Positions 33,601 to 42,463 are shown, counted from the stretch's first letter. The stretch is DNA of 64,000 bases from Myxococcales bacterium 68-20 (GCA_001899635.1 MKVQ01000005.1:186001-250000); one strand, 5' to 3'. Program-made: numbers and translations. The notes: generated by a model not told the origin, from the sequence alone.

Positions 33601-34490
33601 GCGCCGCGGCTCTGGTGTCCGCTGCGGCGACGGACCTCTACGGGTGGTAGGTCGCGCCGCGGATGGGTTCGTCCACAGGGGTGGACTAATTTGTGGAAAA
33701 CACCTGAACGGACTGGGGCTGCTTAGTTGGATAGTGGCGGGCGCACCTGAACAGAGGTGAGTCTTGTCGCGCGTTTAGGTTCAGTGGGTAAGCTGGGGCT
33801 CGAAGGCGCGTTTGGCCCGCGATCTAGGTACCAGATGATGGATGCATTTATTCTGGACACCACAACATGTTGAGGTTAGAAAGGTGCCTCGCCCGTCCGC
33901 GAGTACACGAACGTACGCGTCGACAGGGCTCGTCTTTCGGGCCTTCTGCATTAAGCTTGTTCAGTAGAGCCGACCACGGCCATTCAATCCAGACAGTCCT
34001 GAACACGGACCTCACAGTCCTGAACAGGACCGTCCCAGCCCTGAGCTGGGACTCGTGACCCCCTGAGCGGGGACTCATGACTGGAGAGAGAACGCTGAAC
34101 AACCCCACTCCTCCGTCTCACCTCGTTTTTCGGGGTCGGTCGGCGAGGTGGGAACGGAACCGGAGGACATGCGCCAACGGCGAGCTGGGGAACGTGCCTC
34201 AGCGGCTCAATGGCCCTCAGCAGAGGGGGTGGGTGTGGAGGTCGATCTCTGGCGCTTCGCGTCAGGGTCTTCGGCCCTGAGCGGAATGGTTTGCGTTGGC
34301 GGTGCCGAACGCAGCCCATTCCTCTCTGGGCCGGGGTGATGGTGGCAACGCAACGCCGAAGCTCGAGCGAGCGCCCTCTTCCTCGTCGGTCGCGAGGAAC
34401 GAGCCGCACACGGTCGAGCTGAAGCTGCGCGATGAACGCAATCCCGAGGAGCTGGAGGGCGCTCCCGGTTGCTCGCGAAGGAGTCGGAGA
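33601..34490. other. Long non-coding, structured leader upstream of nrdJ
   Basis: About 890 bases without a convincing gene, and locally less GC-rich than the surroundings (33680-33880). It holds a perfect palindrome CAACATGTTG (33863-33872), the tandem stem-loops at 33997-34073, and a hairpin TCAGGGTCTTCGGCCCTGA near 34263. In-frame ATGs upstream of the nrdJ start have neither a ribosome binding site nor conserved protein content. I looked for a cobalamin riboswitch, which would suit a B12-dependent enzyme, and did not find its conserved core. It may contain the nrdJ promoter and an uncharacterised regulatory RNA. Confidence 0.5.
33997..34073. repeat. Four tandem degenerate stem-loops
   Basis: Stem 1: GTCC/GGAC (33997-34011). 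Stem 2: GTCCT-GAAC-AGGAC (34018-34031). Stem 3: GTCCCAGC-CCTGA-GCTGGGAC (34033-34053), 8 perfect pairs. Stem 4: CCCC-TGAGC-GGGG (34061-34073). All four share CTGARC in or beside the loop, and units 1 and 2 are direct repeats (CAGTCCTGAACA). The spacing of roughly 20 bases and the loop conservation despite changing stems indicate compensatory evolution of an RNA or repeated protein-binding site. Confidence 0.6.
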
Positions 34491-37400
34491 ATGGCTACGT
34501 CTTTCGGAATCGGTTCGCGTGGAGACGAGAGGACCCAGAACACCGGGGCGCGCTCGGGGCGCTCGGACGCTGACAAGATGCGAACGAAGGGACAATCCGG
34601 ACAGAAGGCGCAAGCGCGACCGGCTCCGGCCCAGCCGAAGGCGAAGGCGAAGCAGGAAAACGGTCAGGCGAAGGCCCAGCACGCTGGCGACAAGAGCAGC
34701 AAGGCCCGCAGCACACGCGGCGTGACGGTCGCGCGGATGTTCACGCGCCCGCACGTCGACCCGCTCGAGAGCGGAGCGCCGGGCCTCCCCACGGCGACGG
34801 GCCAGCCGACCGAGCTCGTCTACGAGCGCCGCTCCTCGATCATCACGAACCCCGACGGCTCGATCGTCTTCAAGATGGAAGGGGCCGAGATCCCGTCGAC
34901 CTGGAGCCAGCTCGCGACGGACATCGTCATCTCGAAGTACTTCCGTAAGGCCGGGCTCCACGGTGACGCCAAGCAGGGCGAGAAAAGCGTCCGCCAGGTC
35001 GTGCACCGCATCGCGCACACGATCCGTGAGGCGGGCGACAAGTTCGGCGGCTACTTCGCGACCAAGGCCGACGCCGACGCGTTCGAGGCCGAGCTCTCCT
35101 TCCTGATGACCCATCAGGTCGGCGCGTTCAACTCGCCGGTCTGGTTCAACTGCGGGCTCTGGGCTCAGTACGGAATCACCGGCTCCGGCGGCAACTGGGC
35201 GTGGGATTGGAACGAGCCCAAGGCGTCGAACGTCTTCGAGACGGAAAACGCCTACGAGCGCCCGCAGTGCTCGGCGTGCTTCATCCAGGCGTCCACCGAC
35301 GACCTGATGGGCATCTACGAGCTCATCAAGTCCGAGGCGCGCCTCTTCAAGTACGGCTCGGGCACGGGCTCGAACTTCAGCGCGATCCGCGGGCGCCAGG
35401 AGAAGCTCTCCGGCGGCGGCACCTCGAGCGGCCTCATGAGCTTCCTCGAGGTCTTCGATCGCGCCGCCGGCGCGACGAAGTCGGGCGGGACCACGCGGCG
35501 CGCCGCGAAGATGGTCTGCCTCGACATGGACCATCCCGAGATCGTCGACTTCATCAACTGGAAGGTTCGCGAGGAGAAGAAAGCCCTCGCGCTCATCGCC
35601 GCGGGTTACCCGAACGACTTCAACGGCGAGGCCTACCACACGATCAGCGGCCAGAATTCGAACAACTCGGTCCGCGTGACCGACGACTTCATGAAGGCCG
35701 TCCTCGCTGGCGGGAAGTGGCAGACGATCATGCGCACGACCGGCGAGGTCTGCGAGACGTACGACGCGAAGGACCTCTGGCACCAGATCGCCGAGGCCGC
35801 GTGGGGGTGCGCCGACCCGGGAGTGCAGTACGACAGCACGATCAACAAGTGGCACACGTGCCCGAACTCGGGGAAGATCAACGCGTCGAACCCGTGCTCC
35901 GAGTACATGTTCCTCGACGACACGGCGTGCAACCTCGCGTCGATCAACCTCACGAAGTTCCTTCGTGAGAGCCCGGACGGCGCACAGTCCTTCGACGTCG
36001 ACGGCTTCCGCCATGCGTGCGGGATCTTCTTCATGGCCCAGGAGATCCTCGTCGACCTCTCGAGCTACCCGACGAAGGACATCGCGAAGAACAGCCACGA
36101 CTACCGGCCCCTCGGCCTCGGCTACGCGAACCTCGGCTCGCTCCTGATGCAGATGGGCGTTCCGTACGACTCGGACGAGGGCCGCGCGATCGCCGCCGCG
36201 CTCACCGCCATCATGTGCGGCAAGGCCTATGCGACGAGCGCCGAGATGGCGTCGTCGAAGGGCGCGTTCAACGGCTTCGCCAAGAACCGTGAGCCGATGC
36301 TCAAGGTCATGGGGATGCACCGCGATGCGGCCTACCAGATCGACCGCGACAAGTGCCCCGCCGACCTCTACCGCGCCGCGTGCGCGGACTGGGACAAGGC
36401 CGTCCACCTCGGTGAGCAGCACGGCTACCGGAACGCGCAGGCGACGGTGCTCGCGCCGACCGGCACGATCGGCCTGCTGATGGACTGCGACACCACCGGT
36501 GTCGAGCCCGACTTCGCGCTCGTGAAGTACAAGAAGCTCGCCGGTGGCGGCTACTTCAAGATCGTCAACCAGTCGGTGCCGAGCGCGCTCAAGAAGCTCG
36601 GGTACAGCGCGTCGGAGATCCAGGAGATCGTCGCGTACGTCACCGGCACCAACACGCTCCTCGCAGCGCCGAACGTCAACCGCAAGACGCTGAAGGATCG
36701 CGGCCTGCTCGACGCAGAGCTCGCGAAGGCCGAGGCCGCCCTCTCCGGCATCTTCGAGCTCGATCAGGCGTTCGCGCCGTGGGTCCTCGGTGAGGACACC
36801 TACGAGCGCCTCGGCATCACGAAGGAGGCCCGCTCGGCGCGTGGCTTCTCGCTGCTCCAGTCGCTCGGCTTCACGAAGGCCCAGATCGAAGAGGCGGGCG
36901 ACCACATCATCGGCCGCATGACGATCGAGGGCGCGCCGTACCTCAAGCCGTCGCACTACCCGGTGTTCGACTGCGCGAACCGCTGCGGCAAGACCGGCCA
37001 GCGCTTCCTCCCGGCGATGAGCCACGTCCACATGATGGCGGCGGTTCAGCCGTTCCTCTCCGGCGCGATCTCGAAGACGGTCAACCTCCCGAACGACGCC
37101 ACGATCGAGGACGTCCAGGAGGTCTACGAGGAGGGCTGGCGCCTGCAGCTCAAGGCCGTCGCGCTCTACCGCGACGGATGCAAGGCCTCGCAGCCGCTCT
37201 CGACGACGTCGAAGGAGAAGGACGAGAAGAAGGTCGAGGCCGAGGCGAAGCACGAGACGATGCTCGAAGGCCTCGCGCCGATCCCGAAGACGACCGAGCC
37301 GCAGGATCCGACGCAGCTCACGCTCGGCATCACGCCGTTCGCCACGGGCTCGCGACCGAAGGGCCTCCGCGTCCGTCTCCCGAAGAAGCGTGTCGGCTTC

Positions 37401-38066
37401 ACCCAGGAGGCGCGCGTCGGTGGGCACAAGATCTTCCTCCGCACCGGCCAGTACGAGGACGGCACGCTGGGCGAGATCTTCATCGACATGCACAAGGAAG
37501 GCGCCGCCTTCCGCTCGATGATGAACTGCTTCGCCATGAGCGTCTCGATCGGCCTCCAGTACGGCGTGCCGCTCCAGACCTACGTGGAGCAGTTCACGTT
37601 CACGCGCTTCGAGCCGCAGGGCATCGTCGAGGGTCACCCCTACGTGAAGATGGCGACGTCGATCGTCGACTACCTCTTCCGCACCCTCGCCGTCGAATAC
37701 CTCGGCCGCTACGACCTCGCGCACGTGAAGCCCGAAGGCGAAGCCGCCATCTCGCACGTCGGCTTCCTCGGCGGCGGGAACAAGGAAGACCGCGTGAGCG
37801 AGAGCGAGCTCCCGCACTCGCTGGCGTACACGAAGGAGGCGGTCGAGCGCTCCGCGGCCGAGGCCGCAACGCTCGAGGCGCCGCCGGCGGCCTCGCTCCC
37901 CGGCAAGCACCACGAGCCGGCGACGGGGGCGGTCAACCCGCTCGACGCGCAGCTCGACGCGATGATGGGCGACGCTCCGGTCTGCGACGTGTGCGGCCAC
38001 ATCACCGTCCGCAACGGCGCTTGCTACAAGTGCCTCAACTGCGGCAACTCGATGGGCTGCTCCTGA
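34491..38066 (+). CDS. nrdJ: Class II (adenosylcobalamin-dependent) ribonucleotide reductase
   Basis: Makes deoxyribonucleotides with B12 instead of a tyrosyl radical, independent of oxygen. Class II/I catalytic core is plain: NASNPCSEYMFLDDTACNLA (radical Cys and Glu), PTGTIGLLMDCDTTGVEPD (phosphate loop), NSNNSVRVTDDFM and LFKYGSGTGSNFSAIRG. The C-terminal tail CDVCGHITVRNGACYKCLNC carries the redox and zinc-type cysteines of the long NrdJ form. ATG at 34491 is supported by AAGGAG 7 bases upstream; the first 80 residues are lysine/alanine-rich and disordered. 1191 residues. No class I or III genes are nearby. Confidence 0.95.
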   Translation: MATSFGIGSRGDERTQNTGARSGRSDADKMRTKGQSGQKAQARPAPAQPKAKAKQENGQAKAQHAGDKSSKARSTRGVTVARMFTRPHVDPLESGAPGLPTATGQPTELVYERRSSIITNPDGSIVFKMEGAEIPSTWSQLATDIVISKYFRKAGLHGDAKQGEKSVRQVVHRIAHTIREAGDKFGGYFATKADADAFEAELSFLMTHQVGAFNSPVWFNCGLWAQYGITGSGGNWAWDWNEPKASNVFETENAYERPQCSACFIQASTDDLMGIYELIKSEARLFKYGSGTGSNFSAIRGRQEKLSGGGTSSGLMSFLEVFDRAAGATKSGGTTRRAAKMVCLDMDHPEIVDFINWKVREEKKALALIAAGYPNDFNGEAYHTISGQNSNNSVRVTDDFMKAVLAGGKWQTIMRTTGEVCETYDAKDLWHQIAEAAWGCADPGVQYDSTINKWHTCPNSGKINASNPCSEYMFLDDTACNLASINLTKFLRESPDGAQSFDVDGFRHACGIFFMAQEILVDLSSYPTKDIAKNSHDYRPLGLGYANLGSLLMQMGVPYDSDEGRAIAAALTAIMCGKAYATSAEMASSKGAFNGFAKNREPMLKVMGMHRDAAYQIDRDKCPADLYRAACADWDKAVHLGEQHGYRNAQATVLAPTGTIGLLMDCDTTGVEPDFALVKYKKLAGGGYFKIVNQSVPSALKKLGYSASEIQEIVAYVTGTNTLLAAPNVNRKTLKDRGLLDAELAKAEAALSGIFELDQAFAPWVLGEDTYERLGITKEARSARGFSLLQSLGFTKAQIEEAGDHIIGRMTIEGAPYLKPSHYPVFDCANRCGKTGQRFLPAMSHVHMMAAVQPFLSGAISKTVNLPNDATIEDVQEVYEEGWRLQLKAVALYRDGCKASQPLSTTSKEKDEKKVEAEAKHETMLEGLAPIPKTTEPQDPTQLTLGITPFATGSRPKGLRVRLPKKRVGFTQEARVGGHKIFLRTGQYEDGTLGEIFIDMHKEGAAFRSMMNCFAMSVSIGLQYGVPLQTYVEQFTFTRFEPQGIVEGHPYVKMATSIVDYLFRTLAVEYLGRYDLAHVKPEGEAAISHVGFLGGGNKEDRVSESELPHSLAYTKEAVERSAAEAATLEAPPAASLPGKHHEPATGAVNPLDAQLDAMMGDAPVCDVCGHITVRNGACYKCLNCGNSMGCS

Positions 38067-38224
38067 TCGCCGGCCCGTCCGGCGTCAGCGAGTAGCGTTC
38101 GCTTCGAGAGCGCTCCTGGGCCGCGGCCATCGCCACGCCTCTCGCCTTCTGGCGTAAGCGTGCCGATCCCGCGGCTCAGGGGCTCCATGGATGACGGCGG
38201 GGACACGCCGTCTGGAGCGTGGGG

Positions 38225-39178
38225 ATGGGACATCAGGGGAAGAGCGAAGCGCGAGACGAGGAGCAGCTCCGACGCTGGCCAGCGGCGACCGAGTCGCGGC
38301 GCCACCGACCGGCATCCGAGCTCCGGTTCGCAAAGGTAACGTCGCCCGTCGCGCGCTCGGCGGCGGCGATCGATCTGCTGGAGCTCCCGCCTAGCGCCGC
38401 GCCGACCGGGACGCTGACGAGCGATCTCCGCACGGCGCTCTGGGAGATCGCGCGCGGAGCGCTCTTCGCGCCGCACGCCGGAGCGCTCCGCGAGGATGAT
38501 GCGCCCGCGTCTCGGACCGTGCAGGCTGACGGGGCGCGCGGCGCCGTCATTCGTCGTGTCTGGACCGCGGCGCCGATCGGTGGAGCGGCCGACCGCATCC
38601 CCGAGGACGTCACCGAGCTGCTCGAGGGATGGTTCTCGCTCGTGGAGCGCGCGGACGTCTACGCGTTCCTCGAGGCCGTCCACGATGCGATCGAGGCGCC
38701 GCTCCAGCCGCGCTTCGCGACCACCGTCAACGCGGCGCTCGAGCGAGGTCTCTCCGAACATCGCTTCGTGCTCGCGAGGCTCGTGCCGATGGCGTCGCGG
38801 GCCGACGCCGCGGCGATCGAGCGCGCGTTCGCAGCGTGCAGGTCGGCTCGATGGGTCGAGGTGGAAGAGCAGCTCCAGCACGCGTTCGCGCGCCTTGCGG
38901 CCAAGCCCGAGGCCGACTCGCGCGGCGCGATCAACGCGTCGCTCCGTGCCGTGAGGCAGGCCGCGGCCGCCCTCACGAAGGAGCACTACATCGATCTCGA
39001 CGACGCCCTCGACGACCTCGCAGCGAAGGGACACATCGCCGGGGTCCTCGTGAGCGCGTACACGGGGCTGTTCGGCTCCGTTGCGAGCTCGACACGGAAG
39101 ACGACCGCCAACGACGCTCGACTCGTTCTCGTGATGTGCGCGGGGCTCATCGCCCACCTCGCGTCGCAGCTCGACTGA
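38225..39178 (+). CDS. AbiJ N-terminal-domain-4-like protein (candidate abortive-infection relative)
   Basis: 317 residues. After a disordered N-terminus, the block order matches AbiJ_NTD4 proteins as I remember them: DLRTALWEIA, LLEGWFSLVERADVYAFLEA, VNAALERGLSEHRFVLARLV followed by PMASRADAAAIERAF, then a HEPN-like helical C-terminus (SRGAINASLRAVRQAAAALT, LDDALDDLAAKGHIAGVLVS, DARLVLVMCAGLIAHL). In typical members a GIRHA motif sits before the last helix; here the equivalent reads STRKT, so the putative catalytic His is missing. Stand-alone, no toxin-antitoxin partner. ATG 38225 has GGAG 7 bases upstream; a GTG at 38219 is the alternative. Confidence 0.65.
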   Translation: MGHQGKSEARDEEQLRRWPAATESRRHRPASELRFAKVTSPVARSAAAIDLLELPPSAAPTGTLTSDLRTALWEIARGALFAPHAGALREDDAPASRTVQADGARGAVIRRVWTAAPIGGAADRIPEDVTELLEGWFSLVERADVYAFLEAVHDAIEAPLQPRFATTVNAALERGLSEHRFVLARLVPMASRADAAAIERAFAACRSARWVEVEEQLQHAFARLAAKPEADSRGAINASLRAVRQAAAALTKEHYIDLDDALDDLAAKGHIAGVLVSAYTGLFGSVASSTRKTTANDARLVLVMCAGLIAHLASQLD

Positions 39179-39271
39179 GCCGCGCCGGCGCGCGCCGTGC
39201 TGGCGCCGCGACGTCCCACTGGAAGCTGCGGTACGCCGCCACTAAGATGCGCGCCGGAGGCAGCTCGCTCG

Positions 39272-39622
39272 ATGGCTCGGCGTTCCTGGTTCGAGGCGGT
39301 GCAAGGCGAGCGCGAGGGAGATCCGGCCGGGAGCTCGCCGTTCTCCGGGTCGGTCGACCGGCTCGAGAGCTGGCAGCGCGCGATCGAGGACGGCGTCATC
39401 GAGCCCCACGAGGTCGCCGAGCAGAAGGACCGCGTCGTGAGCCTCCTTCGCGACCTCGAGCCGATGCTCGACGACGCGCAACACGAGCAGGTGACGCGCG
39501 TGCTCGAGGAGTGGGCCGTCCTCCAGGCGATGCACGGAACGCTCCTCGTCGAGGAGTTCGCGAGCGGCGCCGCAGGACGGAGGCCCGACGCCGTCTCGAG
39601 CGAGGAGCCCGAGGACGCATGA
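39272..39622 (+). CDS. Small helical protein of unknown function, first gene of a zinc-ribbon/M48 operon
   Basis: 116 residues, acidic, mostly predicted helix (RLESWQRAIEDGVIEPHEVA, LLRDLEPMLDDAQHEQVTRV). The ATG at 39272 is preceded by CCGGAGG about 13 bases upstream and a TAAGAT box at 39243. Its stop overlaps the ATG of the next gene (ATGA), so the two are translationally coupled. No recognised domain; the helix-rich, charged make-up suggests a binding partner for the zinc-ribbon protein. Confidence 0.72.
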   Translation: MARRSWFEAVQGEREGDPAGSSPFSGSVDRLESWQRAIEDGVIEPHEVAEQKDRVVSLLRDLEPMLDDAQHEQVTRVLEEWAVLQAMHGTLLVEEFASGAAGRRPDAVSSEEPEDA

Positions 39623-40335
39623 AGGCGCGCGGCTACCCCGTCGTCGGGGCCGACCTCATGCAGGTCGCGACGCTCATCCACGCGGACCTCTCGCGCGACG
39701 GCTTCGACGTCCGCATCGCGCCGGTGCCACCGCCGCGCGGCGGCCTCGTCGTGGAGATCCGCCGCGCGCGCGGCCTCCTCCAGCGGAGCACCGGCCAGGG
39801 CGCCGTGCTCAAGGCGTGGCTCACCCCCACCCCCGTCGGGTTCTCCGTGCAGGTGGGGACCGACCGCGTCGGAGACGCCGCCGCCGGCGCGGTCGAGTGG
39901 CTCCTCGCCACGCCGGTGCTCGTCACCGAGGGCTACGCCGCGTTCCAGCAAGCGCAGGTCGACGAGCGCGTCTTCCGCGTCGTCGACCACTGGGCTACGA
40001 CGGTGGCACGCGTCCCCGTCAATCGCACGGCGGCCAAGGTCCCCGAGGTCGGCGCTTGCGCGAGCTGCCGGACACCGATGCCGTACGGCGCGCGTTTCTG
40101 TCCGCGCTGCGGCCACGACGCGAAGAGCAAGCTTGCAGCGGCCGCCGCCTGCCCCGGCTGCCGTGGCCCCGTCGCGCTCGACGCCGTGTTCTGTCCGCAC
40201 TGCGGAAAGAAGGTGGCGAGCGCGCCGACGTCCAAGGCTTGCGTGAAATGCGCCGCTTCGCTCGAGGTGGACGCGATGTTCTGCTCGGGATGTGGCGCGC
40301 GCCAGGACGCGGCGCCGATCTCGCCTGATGCGTGA
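39619..40335 (+). CDS. Protein with three C-terminal zinc ribbons
   Basis: 238 residues. The first 145 form an unrecognised alpha/beta domain (MQVATLIHADLSRDGFDVRI, AVEWLLATPVLVTEGYAAFQ). Three consecutive zinc ribbons follow: CASCRTPMPYGARFCPRCG, CPGCRGPVALDAVFCPHCG and CVKCAASLEVDAMFCSGCG. The same triple-ribbon tail is found on the M48 protease encoded next, 32 bases downstream, which argues that the two proteins act in one complex. ATGA overlap with the upstream gene. Confidence 0.8.
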   Translation: MKARGYPVVGADLMQVATLIHADLSRDGFDVRIAPVPPPRGGLVVEIRRARGLLQRSTGQGAVLKAWLTPTPVGFSVQVGTDRVGDAAAGAVEWLLATPVLVTEGYAAFQQAQVDERVFRVVDHWATTVARVPVNRTAAKVPEVGACASCRTPMPYGARFCPRCGHDAKSKLAAAAACPGCRGPVALDAVFCPHCGKKVASAPTSKACVKCAASLEVDAMFCSGCGARQDAAPISPDA

Positions 40336-40367
40336 TGCCTGACGCCTGACGCCGTGATGGAGAAGCG

Positions 40368-41519
40368 ATGAGAGAGCTGCCGAAGACCGCATCGGGCAAG
40401 AAGACGTTCCCGCAGATGAGCGCCCTCGCCTTCCAGCACAAGGCGGACCTCGAGGCGCTCGAGGCGTTCAAGAAGGTGCCGATGGCGGCCACCATCATGC
40501 GCAAGGTGAACGAGCTGTGGACCGAGAAGCTCTTCTACGTGAAGACGATCGGCGACGACCTGCGCCTCGGACCGAACCAGTACCCGCACATCTGGGAGAT
40601 GTACGTCGAGGCGGCGCGGATCCTCGACGTTCCGCAGCTCCCCGACCTCTACCTCGACACATCGTACGAGGTGAACGCGTTCGCTTTCGGAATGAAGAAG
40701 TACACGATCGTCCTCAACTCCGGCCTCGTCGACCTCCTCGACGACACCGAGCTGATGGCGGTCCTCGGTCACGAGCTCGGACACGTGAAGTGCGAGCATG
40801 CGCTCTACAAATCGCTCGCGGCGATCCTCACCGACCTCGGCGGCGACGTGCTCACCAGCTTCTTCGGGGTCACGCAGCTCATCATGCTCCCCATCCAGGC
40901 CGCGCTCTTCGCGTGGTCACGAAAGGCGGAGCTGTCGTGCGATCGGGCCGCGCTCCTCTGCACGCAAGATCCCCAGGCGACCGCGCGCGCGCTCGCGAAG
41001 CTCGGAGGCGGCGGACTCCGTAAGCGACAGGACACGCTCAACCTCGACGAGGTGATCGCCCAGGCAAAGGACTACGAGAAGCTCGACGACAGCATTCTCT
41101 TGAAGGGCATGCAGCTCTACCAGCACTGGCACAGCTCGCACCCGTATCCGATCTACCGCGCGAAGCTGATCTCCGAGTGGGCCGCGACCGAGGAGTACAC
41201 AAAGATCCTCGCCGGCGAGTACGTCACCCATGCAGAGGCCGCGGCGATCCGGCGCGGACAGTCGACGTCGTGCCCACGCTGCTCGATGGGGCTGGCGCCG
41301 AACACCGCCTTCTGCCCCGGCTGCGGCGAGCGGATCGCGATGGGCCCCGCGGGATGCCCGGGCTGCCGCCAGCCGGTCGATCCGTCGTGGGCCGTCTGTA
41401 CGGCGTGCGGCACGCGCCTCGCGGGCGCGGCCGCGACGACGTGCGCGTGCGGGACGACGATCAAGCCCGGCTGGAAGTTCTGTCAGAAGTGCGGGGCCTC
41501 CTCGCCCGTCTCGACTTGA
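40368..41519 (+). CDS. M48-family metalloprotease with three C-terminal zinc ribbons
   Basis: 383 residues. Active site LGHELGHVKCEH (HExxH) at about residue 137, third ligand in ELSCDRAALL, and VNAFAFGMKKYTIVLNSGLV as the edge strand of the M48 fold. No N-terminal signal; one hydrophobic segment (GVTQLIMLPIQAALFAW) may dip into a membrane. Residues about 305-383 form three zinc ribbons (CPRCSMGLAPNTAFCPGCG, CPGCRQPVDPSWAVCTACG, CACGTTIKPGWKFCQKCG). ATG with GGAG 7 bases upstream. Likely cytosolic or membrane-peripheral proteolysis; the ribbons probably select partners or substrates. Confidence 0.88.
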   Translation: MRELPKTASGKKTFPQMSALAFQHKADLEALEAFKKVPMAATIMRKVNELWTEKLFYVKTIGDDLRLGPNQYPHIWEMYVEAARILDVPQLPDLYLDTSYEVNAFAFGMKKYTIVLNSGLVDLLDDTELMAVLGHELGHVKCEHALYKSLAAILTDLGGDVLTSFFGVTQLIMLPIQAALFAWSRKAELSCDRAALLCTQDPQATARALAKLGGGGLRKRQDTLNLDEVIAQAKDYEKLDDSILLKGMQLYQHWHSSHPYPIYRAKLISEWAATEEYTKILAGEYVTHAEAAAIRRGQSTSCPRCSMGLAPNTAFCPGCGERIAMGPAGCPGCRQPVDPSWAVCTACGTRLAGAAATTCACGTTIKPGWKFCQKCGASSPVST

Positions 41520-41547
41520 GCCGAGCGTCGCCTCCGCGCCGCGCCGA

Positions 41548-42447
41548 TCAGCCGAACTGCGCCGACCGGCGGGTGAACGACGATCCGTTCCAGAACCCGG
41601 TGATCGGAAACGTCACCTCGCTCCTTCCACGCGCTGACGCGGCCGCCGCTGCGACGATCGCCGGGGCGAAGTGCTCGTGCGTGGGGTGAGCGAGCCGCGC
41701 CGCCGGCGCACGCGCGCGGAAGTCGACGAGCGCGTCGACGTCCCGCTTCGCGAGCGTCTCGGTGCACCACTCGTCGAACTCGAGGGCCCAGGCCGGCGTC
41801 GGCTGCCCCATCGATCGCATGTTGTGCGTGAGGAATCCGCTTCCGACGACGAGCACGCCCTCGTCGGCGAGCGGGGCCAGCGCGCGACCGAAGGACGCCA
41901 GCGTCGCTGGGTCGAGGCCCGGGAGCGAGAGCTGGAGGACCGGGACGTTCGCCTCCGGATACATCCCGAGGAGCGGCACGAACGCGCCATGATCGAGCCC
42001 GCGCTCGGGATCGTCTCCGTGTGCGATCGACGCGCCATCGAGAAGCGACCGAACGCGCGACGCCAGCGCCGGCGCTCCCGGAGCCGGGTAGGTCGTCTGG
42101 TAGTAGCGCTCCGGGAAGCCGTAGAAGTCGTAGACGAGAGGAACGGCCCGGACGGCACCGAGCTTCGCTGGCCTCGTGTCCCAGTGCGCAGAGAGCATCA
42201 GGACCGACGAGGGCCGCGGCATCCGCTTCGCCCACGCCGAGAGCTCGCCCATCCACGCGGAGTCGTCGAGCAGTGGCGGCGCGCCGTGCGCGAGGAACAC
42301 GACGGGCATCTTCTCGTTCGGCCCCGCGGCGAGCCCGGACGCCGCCGACGGATCAGACTTCGAGCCTCCCGCGCTCGACGGCGCCGAGCGGGAGCAGGCC
42401 GCGGTCGCAGCAGCGGCAAGCCATCGGAGCGCACCACGTCGATCCAT
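41548..42447 (-). CDS. LigB/DODA-family extradiol dioxygenase-like protein with an export signal
   Basis: 299 residues. The core matches the YgiD/DOPA 4,5-dioxygenase family: VVFLAHGAPPLLDDSAW, MLSAHWDTRP, GLDHGAFVPLLGMYPEANVP and HPTHEHFAPAIVAA contain the metal-ligand and catalytic histidines. Unlike the cytoplasmic relatives it begins MMDRRGALRWLAAAATAAC, a twin-arginine-like lipoprotein signal. The start at 42447 (or GTG 42450) lies 7-10 bases after a TAGGCT box. Substrate unknown; an aromatic catechol outside the cytoplasm is the inference. Confidence 0.85.
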   Translation of the reverse strand: MDRRGALRWLAAAATAACSRSAPSSAGGSKSDPSAASGLAAGPNEKMPVVFLAHGAPPLLDDSAWMGELSAWAKRMPRPSSVLMLSAHWDTRPAKLGAVRAVPLVYDFYGFPERYYQTTYPAPGAPALASRVRSLLDGASIAHGDDPERGLDHGAFVPLLGMYPEANVPVLQLSLPGLDPATLASFGRALAPLADEGVLVVGSGFLTHNMRSMGQPTPAWALEFDEWCTETLAKRDVDALVDFRARAPAARLAHPTHEHFAPAIVAAAAASARGRSEVTFPITGFWNGSSFTRRSAQFG

Positions 42448-42457
42448 CACGCCCCAG

Positions 42458-42463
42458 AGCCTA
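42458..42463 (-). promoter_or_regulatory. Candidate -10 element (TAGGCT) of the dioxygenase gene
   Basis: TAGGCT on the minus strand ends 7 bases before the GTG at 42450 and 10 before the ATG at 42447, another short-leader arrangement. Confidence 0.35.

Noticed and set aside
33779-33835. tRNA-like stretch (TTCAGTGGGTAAGC)
   Set aside because: Resembles a D-arm only; no T-loop GGTTCGAAT or acceptor pairing.
33863-33872. CAACATGTTG as an NrdR box
   Set aside because: Palindromic but without the ACA-x-TAT-type consensus of NrdR boxes and single, while NrdR sites come in pairs.
34080-34490. Cobalamin riboswitch upstream of the B12-dependent reductase
   Set aside because: Expected on biological grounds, but the conserved B12 box and surrounding core could not be found on either strand.
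33984-38000. 1338-codon minus-strand frame opposite nrdJ
   Set aside because: Antisense shadow of a well-identified enzyme; composition is Arg/Asp/Val-rich and featureless.
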